From the NCBI RefSeq assembly GCF_016863195.1, contig NZ_BOOK01000029.1, forward strand, positions 62,001 through 126,000: DNA of 64,000 nucleotides. The letters run 5' to 3'. The notes under the pieces are model-generated. The model was not told the DNA's origin and did not search any database. It saw only the letters and a program-made list of their open reading frames with translations. The stretch comes from Paraplanobispora takensis (lineage in GTDB: Bacteria; Actinomycetota; Actinomycetes; Streptosporangiales; Streptosporangiaceae). Made by a program: the position numbers and the translations under genes. Positions within the stretch are counted from its first letter, which is position 1. Each line of letters starts with the position of its first letter. Shown here piece by piece: positions 18,801-26,821 of the stretch.

Positions 18801-19428
18801 CTCCTGGGACGTGGCCGGGCGGCGGCAGGAGTCGGCGACGGTCCTGGACCGCCCGGAGCAGGGCTGGGGGCTGGCGGTGCGCCCCGACGGCGGGGAGCTG
18901 AGCGTGTTCGGGGACAGGGGGGTCAGCGTGGCCGCGATCACCGGTGCGGCCCGCCCGGCGTTCCCCGCCACCCGCAAGAGCGCGGTCCTGCGTTACAGCG
19001 GGGACGGGCGCACGCTGCTCGTCGGCGATCCCGACGGCTCGGTCCGCCTGTGGGACGCCGGGAGCCGGCAGGTCACCGACCCGCCGCTGCGGGGCCACTC
19101 CGAGCTGGTGACGACCACCGCCCTGGCCGGCAACACGCTGGCCACCGGTTCGCGCGACGACACGGTCCGCCTGTGGGACCTGACCACCCGCGAGCAGGTC
19201 GTCGCCCTGTCCGGGCACACCGACGACGTGGTCGCGCTGGCGGTCACCCCGGACGGGACGCTGCTCAGCGCCGGGCGCGACGGGGTCATCGGGCGCACCG
19301 ACCTCGACCCCGGGCGGGTCGCCCGCGCGGTCTGCGACCGGGCCGGCCGTACCCTCACCGCGGACGAATGGGCGCGTCACGTGCCCGGCCGGCCGTACCG
19401 GGACGTGTGCACCGCGGCCGGGCCCTGA
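15826..19428 (+). CDS. Ser/Thr protein kinase fused to STAND-like C-terminal segment and WD40 propeller
   Basis: 1200 residues. Residues ~10-265 are a Hanks kinase: glycine loop (GRLGQGGQGVVYDAY), VAVKVL lysine, HRDLKPDN with Asp139, DFGIAK, and YMAPE. Residues ~280-455 match the helical region that follows the NTPase in nSTAND1-type proteins (VYAALGPAGQEAVPRIML, LLRAWPRLHSWLEAERTGL, LNALETRFLD), but no P-loop is present. A membrane segment follows at ~460-480. Residues ~540-1190 are WD40-like blades, clearest at the end (GHSELV, LATGSRDDTVRLWDLTTRE). GTG 15826 is preceded by GGAGG. It should be a membrane kinase with an external propeller. A related kinase lies at 58678. Confidence 0.88.
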   Translation: MGRSGLAPGDPERLGGYWLAGRLGQGGQGVVYDAYDETGRRVAVKVLHGDVAADPVLRNRFAREAAAAQRVASFCTARLIAAETTGPKPYIVSEYVEGPSLRRSVEMGGVFEGDRLMRLAVAIATALTAVHEAGVVHRDLKPDNVLIGPDGPRVIDFGIAKTKETSLSFPAQVVGTPPYMAPETLTAARVGPAADVFAWGATVLFAATGHSPFEADSVGAVMHRVLTREPSVDMLPEPLRSLAAAALDKDPEARPAARDLLLGLVGKGSGLLDEGARAAAGLRAPRSPDTVSRGLGAVAEDVYAALGPAGQEAVPRIMLRMVVPGDSGADTVRRAALSEFAPSDEPVLAAFIRAGLLFRDESTVRPAGAALLRAWPRLHSWLEAERTGLPIHRRLGEAARLWEEHGRKPGDLYQGTPLEIAREWATTGRHYVDLNALETRFLDEGTAATRRAVRRRRLFTTALATLTVVAVLAGLLAEQQRRAADAERTKVAARLDEAVARSLAGQAGRLRPVAPETARLLGVAAWRTAPVPEARTALLESAGQRETAAFTLPAGELPASVEDPPATVMDARGGRLAVVAGTEGRIWDLATRRQVSKITGIPRDVYGFQLSPDGTRLAMRGDRDRVWDGRTGRVTPSELSSDGFEALLAQWRDSGDGTLPRWFPETSAERWGSVSGDGRYGALVRYVTDIQVWDLNRRTMIGTVPEKGGWPSPASGDPAMYTEFSPDGRTLAVLSEPGVVKLYRPRESPEWPFMTLRYQPGENFGGMQFSGDGRFLAIGGGHEVTMWRIDHAAWAPYDGIRVLRHPLALADPEDVRFGPDDRTLVVGDGVSVRVLDVADLTRPKLATGGEGFLVDAAFSPDGSLLATLRVRNPRDYRSRTATLALWDTATGRRRARLTGPWADPDTDEFLPPAETNTDHRLAFSPDGRTLAVAGAEITLVDAASGKAAGTLARTGPRLLPGDPATLPKPDITLPAFDPAGRRLVAVDHDAIVSWDVAGRRQESATVLDRPEQGWGLAVRPDGGELSVFGDRGVSVAAITGAARPAFPATRKSAVLRYSGDGRTLLVGDPDGSVRLWDAGSRQVTDPPLRGHSELVTTTALAGNTLATGSRDDTVRLWDLTTREQVVALSGHTDDVVALAVTPDGTLLSAGRDGVIGRTDLDPGRVARAVCDRAGRTLTADEWARHVPGRPYRDVCTAAGP

Positions 19429-19645
19429 GCGGGAATCCGGAATCGGGCGCACGGAGGGGATTCACCGGGAGGGGATCCGGCGGCGGGGGATCCGGCGGGA
19501 GGAGATCGGCCGGGAGAGGATTCACCGCCGCGTCAAGGGTAGATCGTCAACCGGGATCAGGTCTTCGGTCACCCCTGATTGGGGCTATCGACCCCTGTTC
19601 CGGTAAAATCGGTCGGTCCCTATGCAGGTTATATATCTGGATCAA

Positions 19646-19660
19646 TCGCCTTAAAGGCGA
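19646..19660. promoter_or_regulatory. Inverted repeat adjoining the hotdog gene ribosome site
   Basis: TCGCCTT-A-AAGGCGA, seven-base arms around one base, ends two bases before AGGAGG (19662-19667). It could be an operator or an RNA element affecting translation of the gene at 19674. Confidence 0.4.
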
Positions 19661-19673
19661 CAGGAGGTGCGGC

Positions 19674-20399
19674 ATGACGACGGCTGCCGGTCTGCAGACC
19701 GTGGTGACCGTCCCGGCACGTTTCCGCGGCCCCGAGGGCTCGGCGAACGGCGGATGGATCGCGGGCACGGTCTCCGAGGCGCTTCACGGCGCCCGCCACG
19801 ACTCGGCCGTCGAGGTGACGCTGCACGCGCCCACGCCGCTGGAGAGCGAGCTGGACCTGCGCCAGCTGGCCAACACCGCCACCCTCACCCACGGCGAGAC
19901 CCTCCTGGTCGAGGCGATCACCGTCGCCGAGGACATCGAGGCCCCGGCGTTCGTGCCCTTCAACGAGGCGGCCCACGCCGAGCGCGGCTTCGCCGGACTG
20001 ACGGGCCACGCCTTCCCCGGCTGCTTCGCCTGCGGCATGCGCGAGCCCGGCGACGGCCTGCGGATCTTCCCCGGCCGGGTGGAGGGCGCCGACCTGGTCG
20101 CCGCCGGCTGGCGGGTGCCGATGACCGTCACCGACCAGGACGGAGTCGTCCCCGACGCGGTCGTCTGGGCCGCGCTCGACTGCGCCACCGGCTGGGCCCA
20201 CTTCGGGCCCGGCGAGTTCGCGCTGCTCGGCCGCCTGACCGCCCGGGTCCACCGCCGCGTCTACCCCGGCGGCACCTACTCCGTGGTCGCCCGCGCCACC
20301 GGCCGCGAGGGTCGCAAGCTCTTCGGCGAGAGCGCGATCTACGAGGTGGACGGCACCCTGGTCGCCGCCGCCAAGGCCACCTGGATCGTTCCGGCCTGA
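19674..20399 (+). CDS. Hotdog-fold thioesterase-like protein
   Basis: 241 residues with strong AGGAGG before the ATG. The sequence fits an acyl-CoA thioesterase/PaaI-type double hotdog: GSANGGWIAGTVSEAL near the N-terminus holds the helix-start glycines, and the second half has DAVVWAALDCATGWAHFG followed by YSVVARATGREGRKLFGES. A Cys-containing loop (HAFPGCFACGMREPGDGL) is typical of this uncharacterised actinobacterial group. The substrate is unknown. It is upstream of, and on the same strand as, a fatty-acid desaturase, so lipid metabolism is a reasonable but unproved context. Confidence 0.72.
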   Translation: MTTAAGLQTVVTVPARFRGPEGSANGGWIAGTVSEALHGARHDSAVEVTLHAPTPLESELDLRQLANTATLTHGETLLVEAITVAEDIEAPAFVPFNEAAHAERGFAGLTGHAFPGCFACGMREPGDGLRIFPGRVEGADLVAAGWRVPMTVTDQDGVVPDAVVWAALDCATGWAHFGPGEFALLGRLTARVHRRVYPGGTYSVVARATGREGRKLFGESAIYEVDGTLVAAAKATWIVPA

Positions 20400-20436
20400 G
20401 GCCGCCCTCCCGCGGGACCGTTCCGGCCCGGGGCCG
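20387..20436 (+). repeat. Post-stop duplicated segment after the hotdog gene
   Basis: CGTTCCGGCCTGAGGCCG, which includes the gene's stop, recurs 32 bases later as CGTTCCGGCCCGGGGCCG (16 of 18 bases). Confidence 0.55.
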
Positions 20437-20467
20437 GGACGGCCCGGAGCGCGACGATCCGTGATCC

Positions 20468-20497
20468 GGCCCCTTCCGCCACCCCGTGGGAGGGGCC
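20468..20497 (+). terminator. Hairpin terminator after the hotdog gene
   Basis: GGCCCCTTCC pairs with GGGAGGGGCC apart from one mismatch, across a ten-base loop. A second small hairpin CCGCT-TTATG-AGCGG follows at 20501-20515. Confidence 0.55.
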
Positions 20498-20590
20498 GGG
20501 CCGCTTTATGAGCGGCGTGATAATTTTCGCCGGATAAATCGCCATCCGGGGCGGAGAGTTTGTCGCGGGACGCGACTACCTTCGGCGGAC

Positions 20591-21529
20591 ATGGCCTCCC
20601 CTTCCGCCGCACCGCCGGACCTCGCCGCCGCACCCGTGCCGTGGTTCGAGCGCCTTCTCGTCGTCCTGTTCGTCGTCGTGCCCTTCCTGGCCGTGCTGGC
20701 CGCCGTCCCCTTCGCCTGGGGCTGGGGGCTGGGCTGGCGGGACGTGGTCATCGCCGTGGTGATGTACCTGATCACCGGGTTCGGCATCACCGTCGGCTAC
20801 CACCGGCACTTCACCCACCGCTCCTTCCAGGCGAAGACCTGGCTGCGGGTGGTGCTGGCGGTCGCCGGCGGCATGTCGCTGCAGGGGCCGGTCATCCGCT
20901 GGGTGGCCGACCACCGGCGCCACCACAAGTACGCCGACCGGGACGGCGACCCGCACTCGCCGTGGCGGTTCGGGCCGGGGTTCGTCGGGCTGGGCAAGGG
21001 CCTGTTCCACGCCCACGTGGGATGGCTGTTCCGTTCCGAGCGCACCTCCCGGCGGCGCTTCTGCCCCGACCTGCTCGCCGACCGGCCGATCAGGTTGCTG
21101 TCCCACGACCTGGCGTACGTGCCGGTCGTGCTGCTCTCGCTGGGACTGCCCACCCTGATCGGCGGGCTGTGGGGCGGCTCCTGGCACGCGGCGCTCACCG
21201 CCTACTTCTGGGGCGGGCTGGTGCGCATCTTCGCCCAGCACCACGTGACGTGGTCGATCAACTCGATCTGCCACACCTTCGGCAAGGAGGAGTTCGCGGT
21301 CAGGGACCGCTCCCGGAACGTGTGGTGGCTGGCCGTGATCTCGCTGGGCGAGGCCTGGCACAACCTGCACCATGCCGACCCCACCTGCGCCCGGCACGGC
21401 GTGCTCCGCGGCCAGGTCGACCCCAGTGCCCGGCTGATCTGGCTGTTCGAGCGCTTCGGCTGGGCCTGGGACGTGCGCTGGCCGGATCCCGGGCGCCTGG
21501 CCGCCCGGCGGGTGGGCGCCGCGGCCTGA
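20591..21529 (+). CDS. Acyl-CoA/fatty-acid delta-9 type desaturase
   Basis: 312 residues, a membrane di-iron desaturase. The three histidine clusters are HRHFTH (after TVGYH), DHRRHHKY and HNLHHAD, with four hydrophobic segments in two pairs (VVLFVVVPFLAVLAAVPFAW at the start). It introduces a cis double bond in fatty acyl chains at the membrane. ATG 20591 has no ribosome site, but TACCTT lies eight bases upstream (20577-20582), fitting a leaderless transcript. Its stop region is tandemly repeated downstream. Confidence 0.9.
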   Translation: MASPSAAPPDLAAAPVPWFERLLVVLFVVVPFLAVLAAVPFAWGWGLGWRDVVIAVVMYLITGFGITVGYHRHFTHRSFQAKTWLRVVLAVAGGMSLQGPVIRWVADHRRHHKYADRDGDPHSPWRFGPGFVGLGKGLFHAHVGWLFRSERTSRRRFCPDLLADRPIRLLSHDLAYVPVVLLSLGLPTLIGGLWGGSWHAALTAYFWGGLVRIFAQHHVTWSINSICHTFGKEEFAVRDRSRNVWWLAVISLGEAWHNLHHADPTCARHGVLRGQVDPSARLIWLFERFGWAWDVRWPDPGRLAARRVGAAA

Positions 21530-21584
21530 GACGAGCGCGGCCTGAGGCGAGCGTGGCCTGCGATGAGTCCGGCCTGCGGCGACC
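21522..21584 (+). repeat. Post-stop tandem repeat after the desaturase gene
   Basis: Four units of about 16 bases, each containing GGCCTG followed by a GA-ending segment; the first contains the gene's stop TGA at 21527-21529. Confidence 0.75.
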
Positions 21585-21618
21585 CGGGAAAACCGGCTGC
21601 ACGCCCCATAATTACCGC

Positions 21619-22332
21619 ATGAGGATTACCGTCATCGAACACGAGGCCGCAGCCGGTCCGGGGTACCTCGCCGAGTGGCTGACCGGGGCCGGAGCCGTCT
21701 GCGAGGTCGCCCGGCCGTACCTGGGCGAGGCGGTGCCGCAACGCGCTGCCGACGGGCTGGTCGTGCTCGGCGGCGAGGCGGCGGCCTGGGAGGACGAGCA
21801 GTACCCCTGGCTGCCCGCCACCCGCGACCTGCTGCGCCGCTCGGTCGCCGGCGGCGTGCCGACGCTGGGGATCTGCCTGGGGGCGCAGCTGATGACGCTC
21901 GCCTGCGGGGGGAGCGTCGAGCGCGGCGAGCGGGGCCTGGAGGTCGGCGCGTGCCGCGTCCTGCCGCTCCCGGCCGGGCGGGACGATCCGCTTCTGCGCG
22001 GTCTGCTGGACGGCCCGGAGCCCGCGGTGGCGGTGCAGTACCACCGTGACGCGATGACCCGCCTGCCCGAGGGGGCGGTGCCGCTGGCGACCGGGGAGGC
22101 CTATCCCAACCAGGCCTACCGGCTGGGGGAGCGGGCCTGGGCGGTGCAGTTCCACCCCGAGGCCACCCCGGAGATATTCGTGAACTGGACGAATGACTCC
22201 GCCGACTACCTGACGGGCCAGGACTACCGCGTCGAGGACCTCAACGCGGAGGTCAAGGCCGCCGAGGCCCGGCTCGTCGCGAGCTGGAGGCCCTTCGCCG
22301 AGCGCTTCGCCGCCGTGGCCGGGAAGCCGTGA
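21619..22332 (+). CDS. Class I glutamine amidotransferase-like protein (GMP synthase-type GATase)
   Basis: 237 residues, a stand-alone GATase domain. The nucleophile elbow is GICLGAQLM (Cys about 91) and the His/Glu pair is in VQFHPEATPEI, so the triad is complete. Proteins of this type release ammonia from glutamine for a partner or act on gamma-glutamyl compounds. No partner synthetase is adjacent; a GlnA2-type gene 11 kb away is only a speculative link. There is no ribosome site, but CATAAT ends six bases before ATG 21619, as in a leaderless gene. Confidence 0.83.
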   Translation: MRITVIEHEAAAGPGYLAEWLTGAGAVCEVARPYLGEAVPQRAADGLVVLGGEAAAWEDEQYPWLPATRDLLRRSVAGGVPTLGICLGAQLMTLACGGSVERGERGLEVGACRVLPLPAGRDDPLLRGLLDGPEPAVAVQYHRDAMTRLPEGAVPLATGEAYPNQAYRLGERAWAVQFHPEATPEIFVNWTNDSADYLTGQDYRVEDLNAEVKAAEARLVASWRPFAERFAAVAGKP

Positions 22333-22455
22333 TCGGCTGATTACGCGGAGAAACCGCTGACGACTCCGCACCGTTTCCGAACTACCGTGGCGGCGACGCT
22401 CCGACGACGTGGCGTGTTTGCCGTTGATCCCCTGGTGCAAGATTGAGGAAGGTCA

Positions 22456-25400
22456 GTGGTGCTTGCGATCGGAGACGAGGAAGGGGCGGTGGAGACCGTG
22501 CCCCGCATGCAGACGACCGCCGGGCGGCTGGCCCGGCTCGGCTTCGCCGACGGGGCCAGGGCCGAGCGGCTCCTCGACGAGCTGGGGCCGGAGGCCGTCG
22601 GCGACGTCGCACTGCTGGACTCCCTCGTCGGCGCGGCCGATCCCGACCTGGCGCTCACCTCGCTCAACCGGCTCGCCGAGCGGGATCCGAGCGTTCTCGG
22701 AGCGCTCCGTTCCGATCCCGGCCTGCGGGACAGGCTCCTGGGCGTCTTCGGCGTCAGCGCCGCCCTCGGGGACCACGTGGTCAGGCATCCGGAGCACCGG
22801 CGCCTGCTGGAGGGCGAGGCGGCCGCGCGCCGCCCGTCGCAGGAGGAGCTCCGCACCGACCTGCTGCTGGCGGTCGGAGCCGAACCCGACGAACCCGGGC
22901 CGCGCGCCCGCGACGCCTCCACCGAGACCCTGTCCGCGCTGCGCGTCGCCTACCGGGGCCGCCTGCTGCACCTGGCCGCCAGGGACGTCATCGGGGAGGC
23001 CTCGCTGGCCGAGGTCACAGCCGAGCTGTCGGCGCTGGCCGGCGCCGCGCTGGAGGCGGGACTCGCCGTCGCCAGGTCGGAGCACCCCGAGGCCGCGGGC
23101 GTACGGCTGGCCGTCATCGGCATGGGCAAGTGCGGAGCACGCGAGCTCAACTACATCAGCGACGTCGACGTGATCTTCGTGGCCGAGCCCGGCGAGGACG
23201 CCGGGGAGGGCGCCGACGAGACGCAGGCCGTACGGCTGGCCACCCGGCTGGCCCAGGGGATGATGCGCGCCTGCTCGGCCACCACCCCCGAGGGCGCGCT
23301 GTGGGAGGTGGACGCGGCGCTGCGCCCCGAGGGCAAGGCGGGGCCGCTGGTGCGCACCCTCGCCAGCCACCAGGCCTACTACCGGCGCTGGGCCAAGACC
23401 TGGGAGTTCCAGGCGCTGCTGAAGGCCCGGCCGGTCGCCGGGGACCCCGGACTCGGCGGACGCTACGTCGCCGCGATGAACGAGATGGTCTGGCAGGCCG
23501 CCACGCGCGAGAAGTTCGTCGAGGACGTGCAGGCGATGCGCCGCCGGGTGGAGGCGCACGTCCGCGTCGAGGAGGCCGAGCGGCAGATCAAGCTCGGCCC
23601 CGGCGGGCTGCGCGACATCGAGTTCGCCGTCCAGCTGCTCCAGCTCGTGCACGGCCGCCTGGACCCCATGCTGCGCCGTCGCGCCACGCTGCCCGCGCTG
23701 GCCGCGCTGTCGCGGGGCGGCTACGTCGGCCGCGACGACGCCAAGGCACTGGCCGAGGCCTACAGCTTCCTGCGCCAGGTCGAGCACCTGATCCAGCTGC
23801 ACCGGCTGCGCCGTACCCACGTGGTGCCCGAGGGGGAGGGCGACCTGCGGCGGCTCGGGCGCGGGCTGGGCATGACCAGCGACCCGGTGGGGGAGTTCAC
23901 CACCCGGTGGAGGCGGCACGCGATGGAGGCCCGCCGCCTGCACGAGAAGCTGTTCTACCGGCCGCTGCTGCAGGCCGTGGCCCGGCTGCCCGAGTCGGAG
24001 GACCGCCTGTCCACCGCCGCGGCCCAGGCCCGCCTGGAGGCGCTCGGCTACACCGACCCCGCCGGGGCGCTGCGCCACATCAGCGCGCTGACCAGCGGCG
24101 TCTCCCGCCGGGCCGCCATCCAGCGCACGCTCCTGCCGGTCATGCTCGGCTGGTTCGCCGACGCCCCCGACCCCGACGCCGGGCTGCTGGGATTCCGCCA
24201 GGTCTCCGACAAGCTCGGCGCCACCGCCTGGTACCTGCGGCTGCTGCGCGACGAGACCGCGGTGGCCGCCCGGCTGGCCAGGCTCCTGGGCACCAGCAGA
24301 TACGCCACCGGTCTGCTGATGCACGCCCCCGAGGCGGTGGCGATGCTCGGCTCCGACACCGAACTGGAACCCCGGCGCCCCGAGGCGCTGCTGTCGGAGG
24401 CGCGGACCGTGGTCGGCCGCCACCCGCACCAGGCCGAGACGGCGGTCGCCGCCGTGCGCGCGCTGCGGCGCAAGGAGCTGTTCCGTACGGCGGTCGCCGA
24501 CCTGGACGGGATCATCGACATCGAACGGGTCGGCCAGACGCTGTCCCACCTCAACGACGTGACGATCCAGGCCGCCCTGGACGCGGCGATCGCCAAGGTC
24601 GAGATGGAGCGGCGGACCCCGCTGGGCACCCGGTTCGCGGTGATCGCGATGGGCCGCCTGGGCGGCCTGGAGTGCTCCTACGGCAGCGACGCCGACGTGA
24701 TGTTCGTCCACGAGCCGCTGCCGGAGGTGCCGGAGAAGGAGGCGACCGACGCCGCCCACGCCGTGGCCAACGAGCTGCGCCGGCTGCTGGCCCTGCCGGC
24801 TCCCGACCCGCCGCTGACCGTCGACCCCGACCTGCGCCCGGAGGGCCGCCAGGGGCCGCTGGTCCGCACGCTGGCCTCCTACGCCGCCTACTACGGGCGC
24901 TGGTCGTCGCCGTGGGAGGCCCAGGCGCTGCTGCGCGCCCGTTTCTGCGCCGGGGACGCCGGACTCGGGGTGGCCCTGTTGCACCTGGCCGACCCGCTGC
25001 GCTACCCGCCCGAGGGCGTGTCCGACGCCGCCGTGCTGCAGATCCGCAAACTGAAGGCGCGGATGGAGGCCGAGCGGCTGCCGCGCGGGGCCGACCCCAC
25101 CCTGCACACCAAGCTCGGCCGGGGCGGGTTGTCGGACGTGGAGTGGGTGGCCCAGCTCATCCAGCTGCGCCACGCCGGGCGGCTGCCGTCCCTGCGCACC
25201 ACCCGGACCCTGCAGGCGCTGCGCGCGGCGGTCGCCGAGAAGCTGCTCGACCCCGCCGACGAGGCCGTGCTGGCCGAGGCCTGGTGCTTCGCCTCCCGGA
25301 TCCGGGACGCGATCGTCCTGGTCAAGGGCCGCGCGGCCGACTCCATCCCGGCGGACGTCCGCGAGCGCGCGCTCATCGCCCGCGCCCTCGGCTACCCGCC

Positions 25401-25488
25401 CGAGGGCAGCGAGGATTTCATGAACGACTATCTGCGCGTCACCCGCCGCGCCCGCACCGTCGTGGAGCGCGTCTTCTACGGGGACTGA
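22456..25488 (+). CDS. glnE: Bifunctional glutamine synthetase adenylyltransferase/adenylyl-removing enzyme
   Basis: 1010 residues, full length for GlnE. It has two nucleotidyltransferase cores separated by helical domains: the first (adenylyl-removing half) has GMGKCGARELNYISDVDVIF, the second (adenylyltransferase half) has AMGRLGGLECSYGSDADVMF. It controls GlnA by modifying a Tyr, here Tyr402 of the protein at 33275. GTG 22456 is taken as start, with GAGGAAGG close by; GTG 22459 or 22498, or ATG 22507, are possible since conserved sequence begins at TTAGRLARLGFADG. It stands apart from glnA by about 8 kb. Degenerate repeats follow the stop. Confidence 0.95.
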   Translation: MVLAIGDEEGAVETVPRMQTTAGRLARLGFADGARAERLLDELGPEAVGDVALLDSLVGAADPDLALTSLNRLAERDPSVLGALRSDPGLRDRLLGVFGVSAALGDHVVRHPEHRRLLEGEAAARRPSQEELRTDLLLAVGAEPDEPGPRARDASTETLSALRVAYRGRLLHLAARDVIGEASLAEVTAELSALAGAALEAGLAVARSEHPEAAGVRLAVIGMGKCGARELNYISDVDVIFVAEPGEDAGEGADETQAVRLATRLAQGMMRACSATTPEGALWEVDAALRPEGKAGPLVRTLASHQAYYRRWAKTWEFQALLKARPVAGDPGLGGRYVAAMNEMVWQAATREKFVEDVQAMRRRVEAHVRVEEAERQIKLGPGGLRDIEFAVQLLQLVHGRLDPMLRRRATLPALAALSRGGYVGRDDAKALAEAYSFLRQVEHLIQLHRLRRTHVVPEGEGDLRRLGRGLGMTSDPVGEFTTRWRRHAMEARRLHEKLFYRPLLQAVARLPESEDRLSTAAAQARLEALGYTDPAGALRHISALTSGVSRRAAIQRTLLPVMLGWFADAPDPDAGLLGFRQVSDKLGATAWYLRLLRDETAVAARLARLLGTSRYATGLLMHAPEAVAMLGSDTELEPRRPEALLSEARTVVGRHPHQAETAVAAVRALRRKELFRTAVADLDGIIDIERVGQTLSHLNDVTIQAALDAAIAKVEMERRTPLGTRFAVIAMGRLGGLECSYGSDADVMFVHEPLPEVPEKEATDAAHAVANELRRLLALPAPDPPLTVDPDLRPEGRQGPLVRTLASYAAYYGRWSSPWEAQALLRARFCAGDAGLGVALLHLADPLRYPPEGVSDAAVLQIRKLKARMEAERLPRGADPTLHTKLGRGGLSDVEWVAQLIQLRHAGRLPSLRTTRTLQALRAAVAEKLLDPADEAVLAEAWCFASRIRDAIVLVKGRAADSIPADVRERALIARALGYPPEGSEDFMNDYLRVTRRARTVVERVFYGD

Positions 25489-25535
25489 CGACTCCTCCAG
25501 GAGGACCGACGGGTCCTTCCGCGAGGACCGGCAGA
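25482..25535 (+). repeat. Post-stop degenerate tandem repeat after glnE
   Basis: GGACTGA at 25482 (with the stop), GGACCGA at 25503 and GGACCGG at 25525, period 21-22, with similar spacer sequence. Confidence 0.5.
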
Positions 25536-25620
25536 TCCGGAAAGACCGATATCCACGGGGTTTCGGGTTCCTGTTGCGCCCGCTCTGACCGGCGTGTATC
25601 AACAGTCCGGGTGATCCGTT

Positions 25621-26685
25621 TTGATATCCGTTTACGCTGATCTGGCCATCGGCCTCGTCCTGGCCTTCCTGCTGCTGTCGCTCCTGGTCAGCGGGATCAA
25701 CGAGGCCTTCGTCCGGATGCTCGGGATCCGCAGCAAGTTTTTGTGGGCCTACCTGCGCGACACCCTGGACGGCGGTTCGGAGGAGGGGAAGTCGTGGATC
25801 CCCACCAAGGTCGCCGACGTCTTCGCCAAGCTGCCCTTCTCCAAGGACGACCCCCGTCCCGAGCACAGCCCGGACCCGGCTCCCCCCGTGGTCGCGCCGG
25901 TGCCGGTGGACCCCGCCACCGTGCTGGCCGCCGACGAGCCGGTCCCCAAGATCGACATGACCGAGCGGATCTACCAGCGGCTGCAGGAGATCGACCACCC
26001 CAAGGGGAAGCGGACCAGCATCTCCGACATCCCGCCCGAGCGCTTCTCCGGCGCGGTGATGGAGCTGGTCTCCGCCGAGGAGGACGGGGTCGAGGGCCTG
26101 CTGACCAAGCTGGAGGCCATCAACAGCCCGCTGGCCGGGCACCTGCGGGGCGTGTGGGAGGGCGCGCAGCGGGACCTGGAGAAGTTCCGCCGCGGCGTGG
26201 AGAACTGGTTCGACGGGGAGATGCAGCGCCTGTCCAACCTCTACCGCCGCTACGTCAAGTGGGTGGTGTTCGCCCTCGGGGTGACGCTGACGCTGCTGTT
26301 CGGCATGGACGCGCTGGAGTACGGCAAGACGCTGCTGCGGGACAACGCCTTCCGGGCCGGGGTGGCGGCCATCGCGGGCGGCAGCGAGGGGGGCCTGACG
26401 GCGCTGGAGGAGAAGTGCGCCGGGGCCAAGCCGTACGACTGCGTGACCGAGTCCCTCAGCTCGCCCGCCATGGTCAAGGTCTTCGACCACGCCATCGTGA
26501 GCATCACGATCCCGCCGGGCGGTGAGGACCCGTCCCTGAACTGGAACGGCGCCCTCTGGTGGGACCGCGTGAGCAGCCCGGGGCACTGGCCCGGCTTCAT
26601 CCTGACGGTCGTCGCCCTGCTGTTCGGCGCTCCCTTCTGGTGGGACGTCCTGCGCCGCCTGACCGGGTTCCGCAACCGTTCCTGA
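25621..26685 (+). CDS. Conserved actinobacterial membrane protein of unknown function
   Basis: 354 residues. An N-terminal membrane segment (LAIGLVLAFLLLSLLVSGIN) is followed by a conserved stretch (RMLGIRSKFLWAYLRDTLDG), a ~150-residue mostly charged region, a second segment (WVVFALGVTLTLLFGMDALE) and a last one at the C-terminus (FILTVVALLFGAPFWWDVLR). I do not recognise a named domain. The start TTG 25621 follows GGTGA at 25609-25613. It stands alone after glnE, with a strong bidirectional terminator downstream. Confidence 0.72.
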   Translation: MISVYADLAIGLVLAFLLLSLLVSGINEAFVRMLGIRSKFLWAYLRDTLDGGSEEGKSWIPTKVADVFAKLPFSKDDPRPEHSPDPAPPVVAPVPVDPATVLAADEPVPKIDMTERIYQRLQEIDHPKGKRTSISDIPPERFSGAVMELVSAEEDGVEGLLTKLEAINSPLAGHLRGVWEGAQRDLEKFRRGVENWFDGEMQRLSNLYRRYVKWVVFALGVTLTLLFGMDALEYGKTLLRDNAFRAGVAAIAGGSEGGLTALEEKCAGAKPYDCVTESLSSPAMVKVFDHAIVSITIPPGGEDPSLNWNGALWWDRVSSPGHWPGFILTVVALLFGAPFWWDVLRRLTGFRNRS

Positions 26686-26778
26686 GCGTGCCTGCGGCGC
26701 GGCATGTCCGGCGGTCCGTGCGGTCCGTCCGGGACGCGGTCTGCCCGGGTGCGGTCCCGTCCGGGGCGTGGTCCGTGC

Positions 26779-26818
26779 GGGTACGGCGCCGCCCGGTTCC
26801 CCGGGCGGCGCCGTACCC
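26779..26818. terminator. Strong bidirectional terminator, 18-bp perfect stem
   Basis: Left arm 26779-26796 and right arm 26801-26818 are perfectly complementary around the loop TTCC, between the convergent membrane protein and LLM genes. Confidence 0.85.
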
Positions 26819-26821
26819 GGA

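Noticed and set aside
15583-19452. Very long open frame antisense to the kinase/WD40 gene (and similar ones at 768-4271 and 22453-26586)
   Set aside because: They mirror real genes in GC-rich DNA; composition is Arg/Gly/Pro/His-rich with no domains or ribosome sites.
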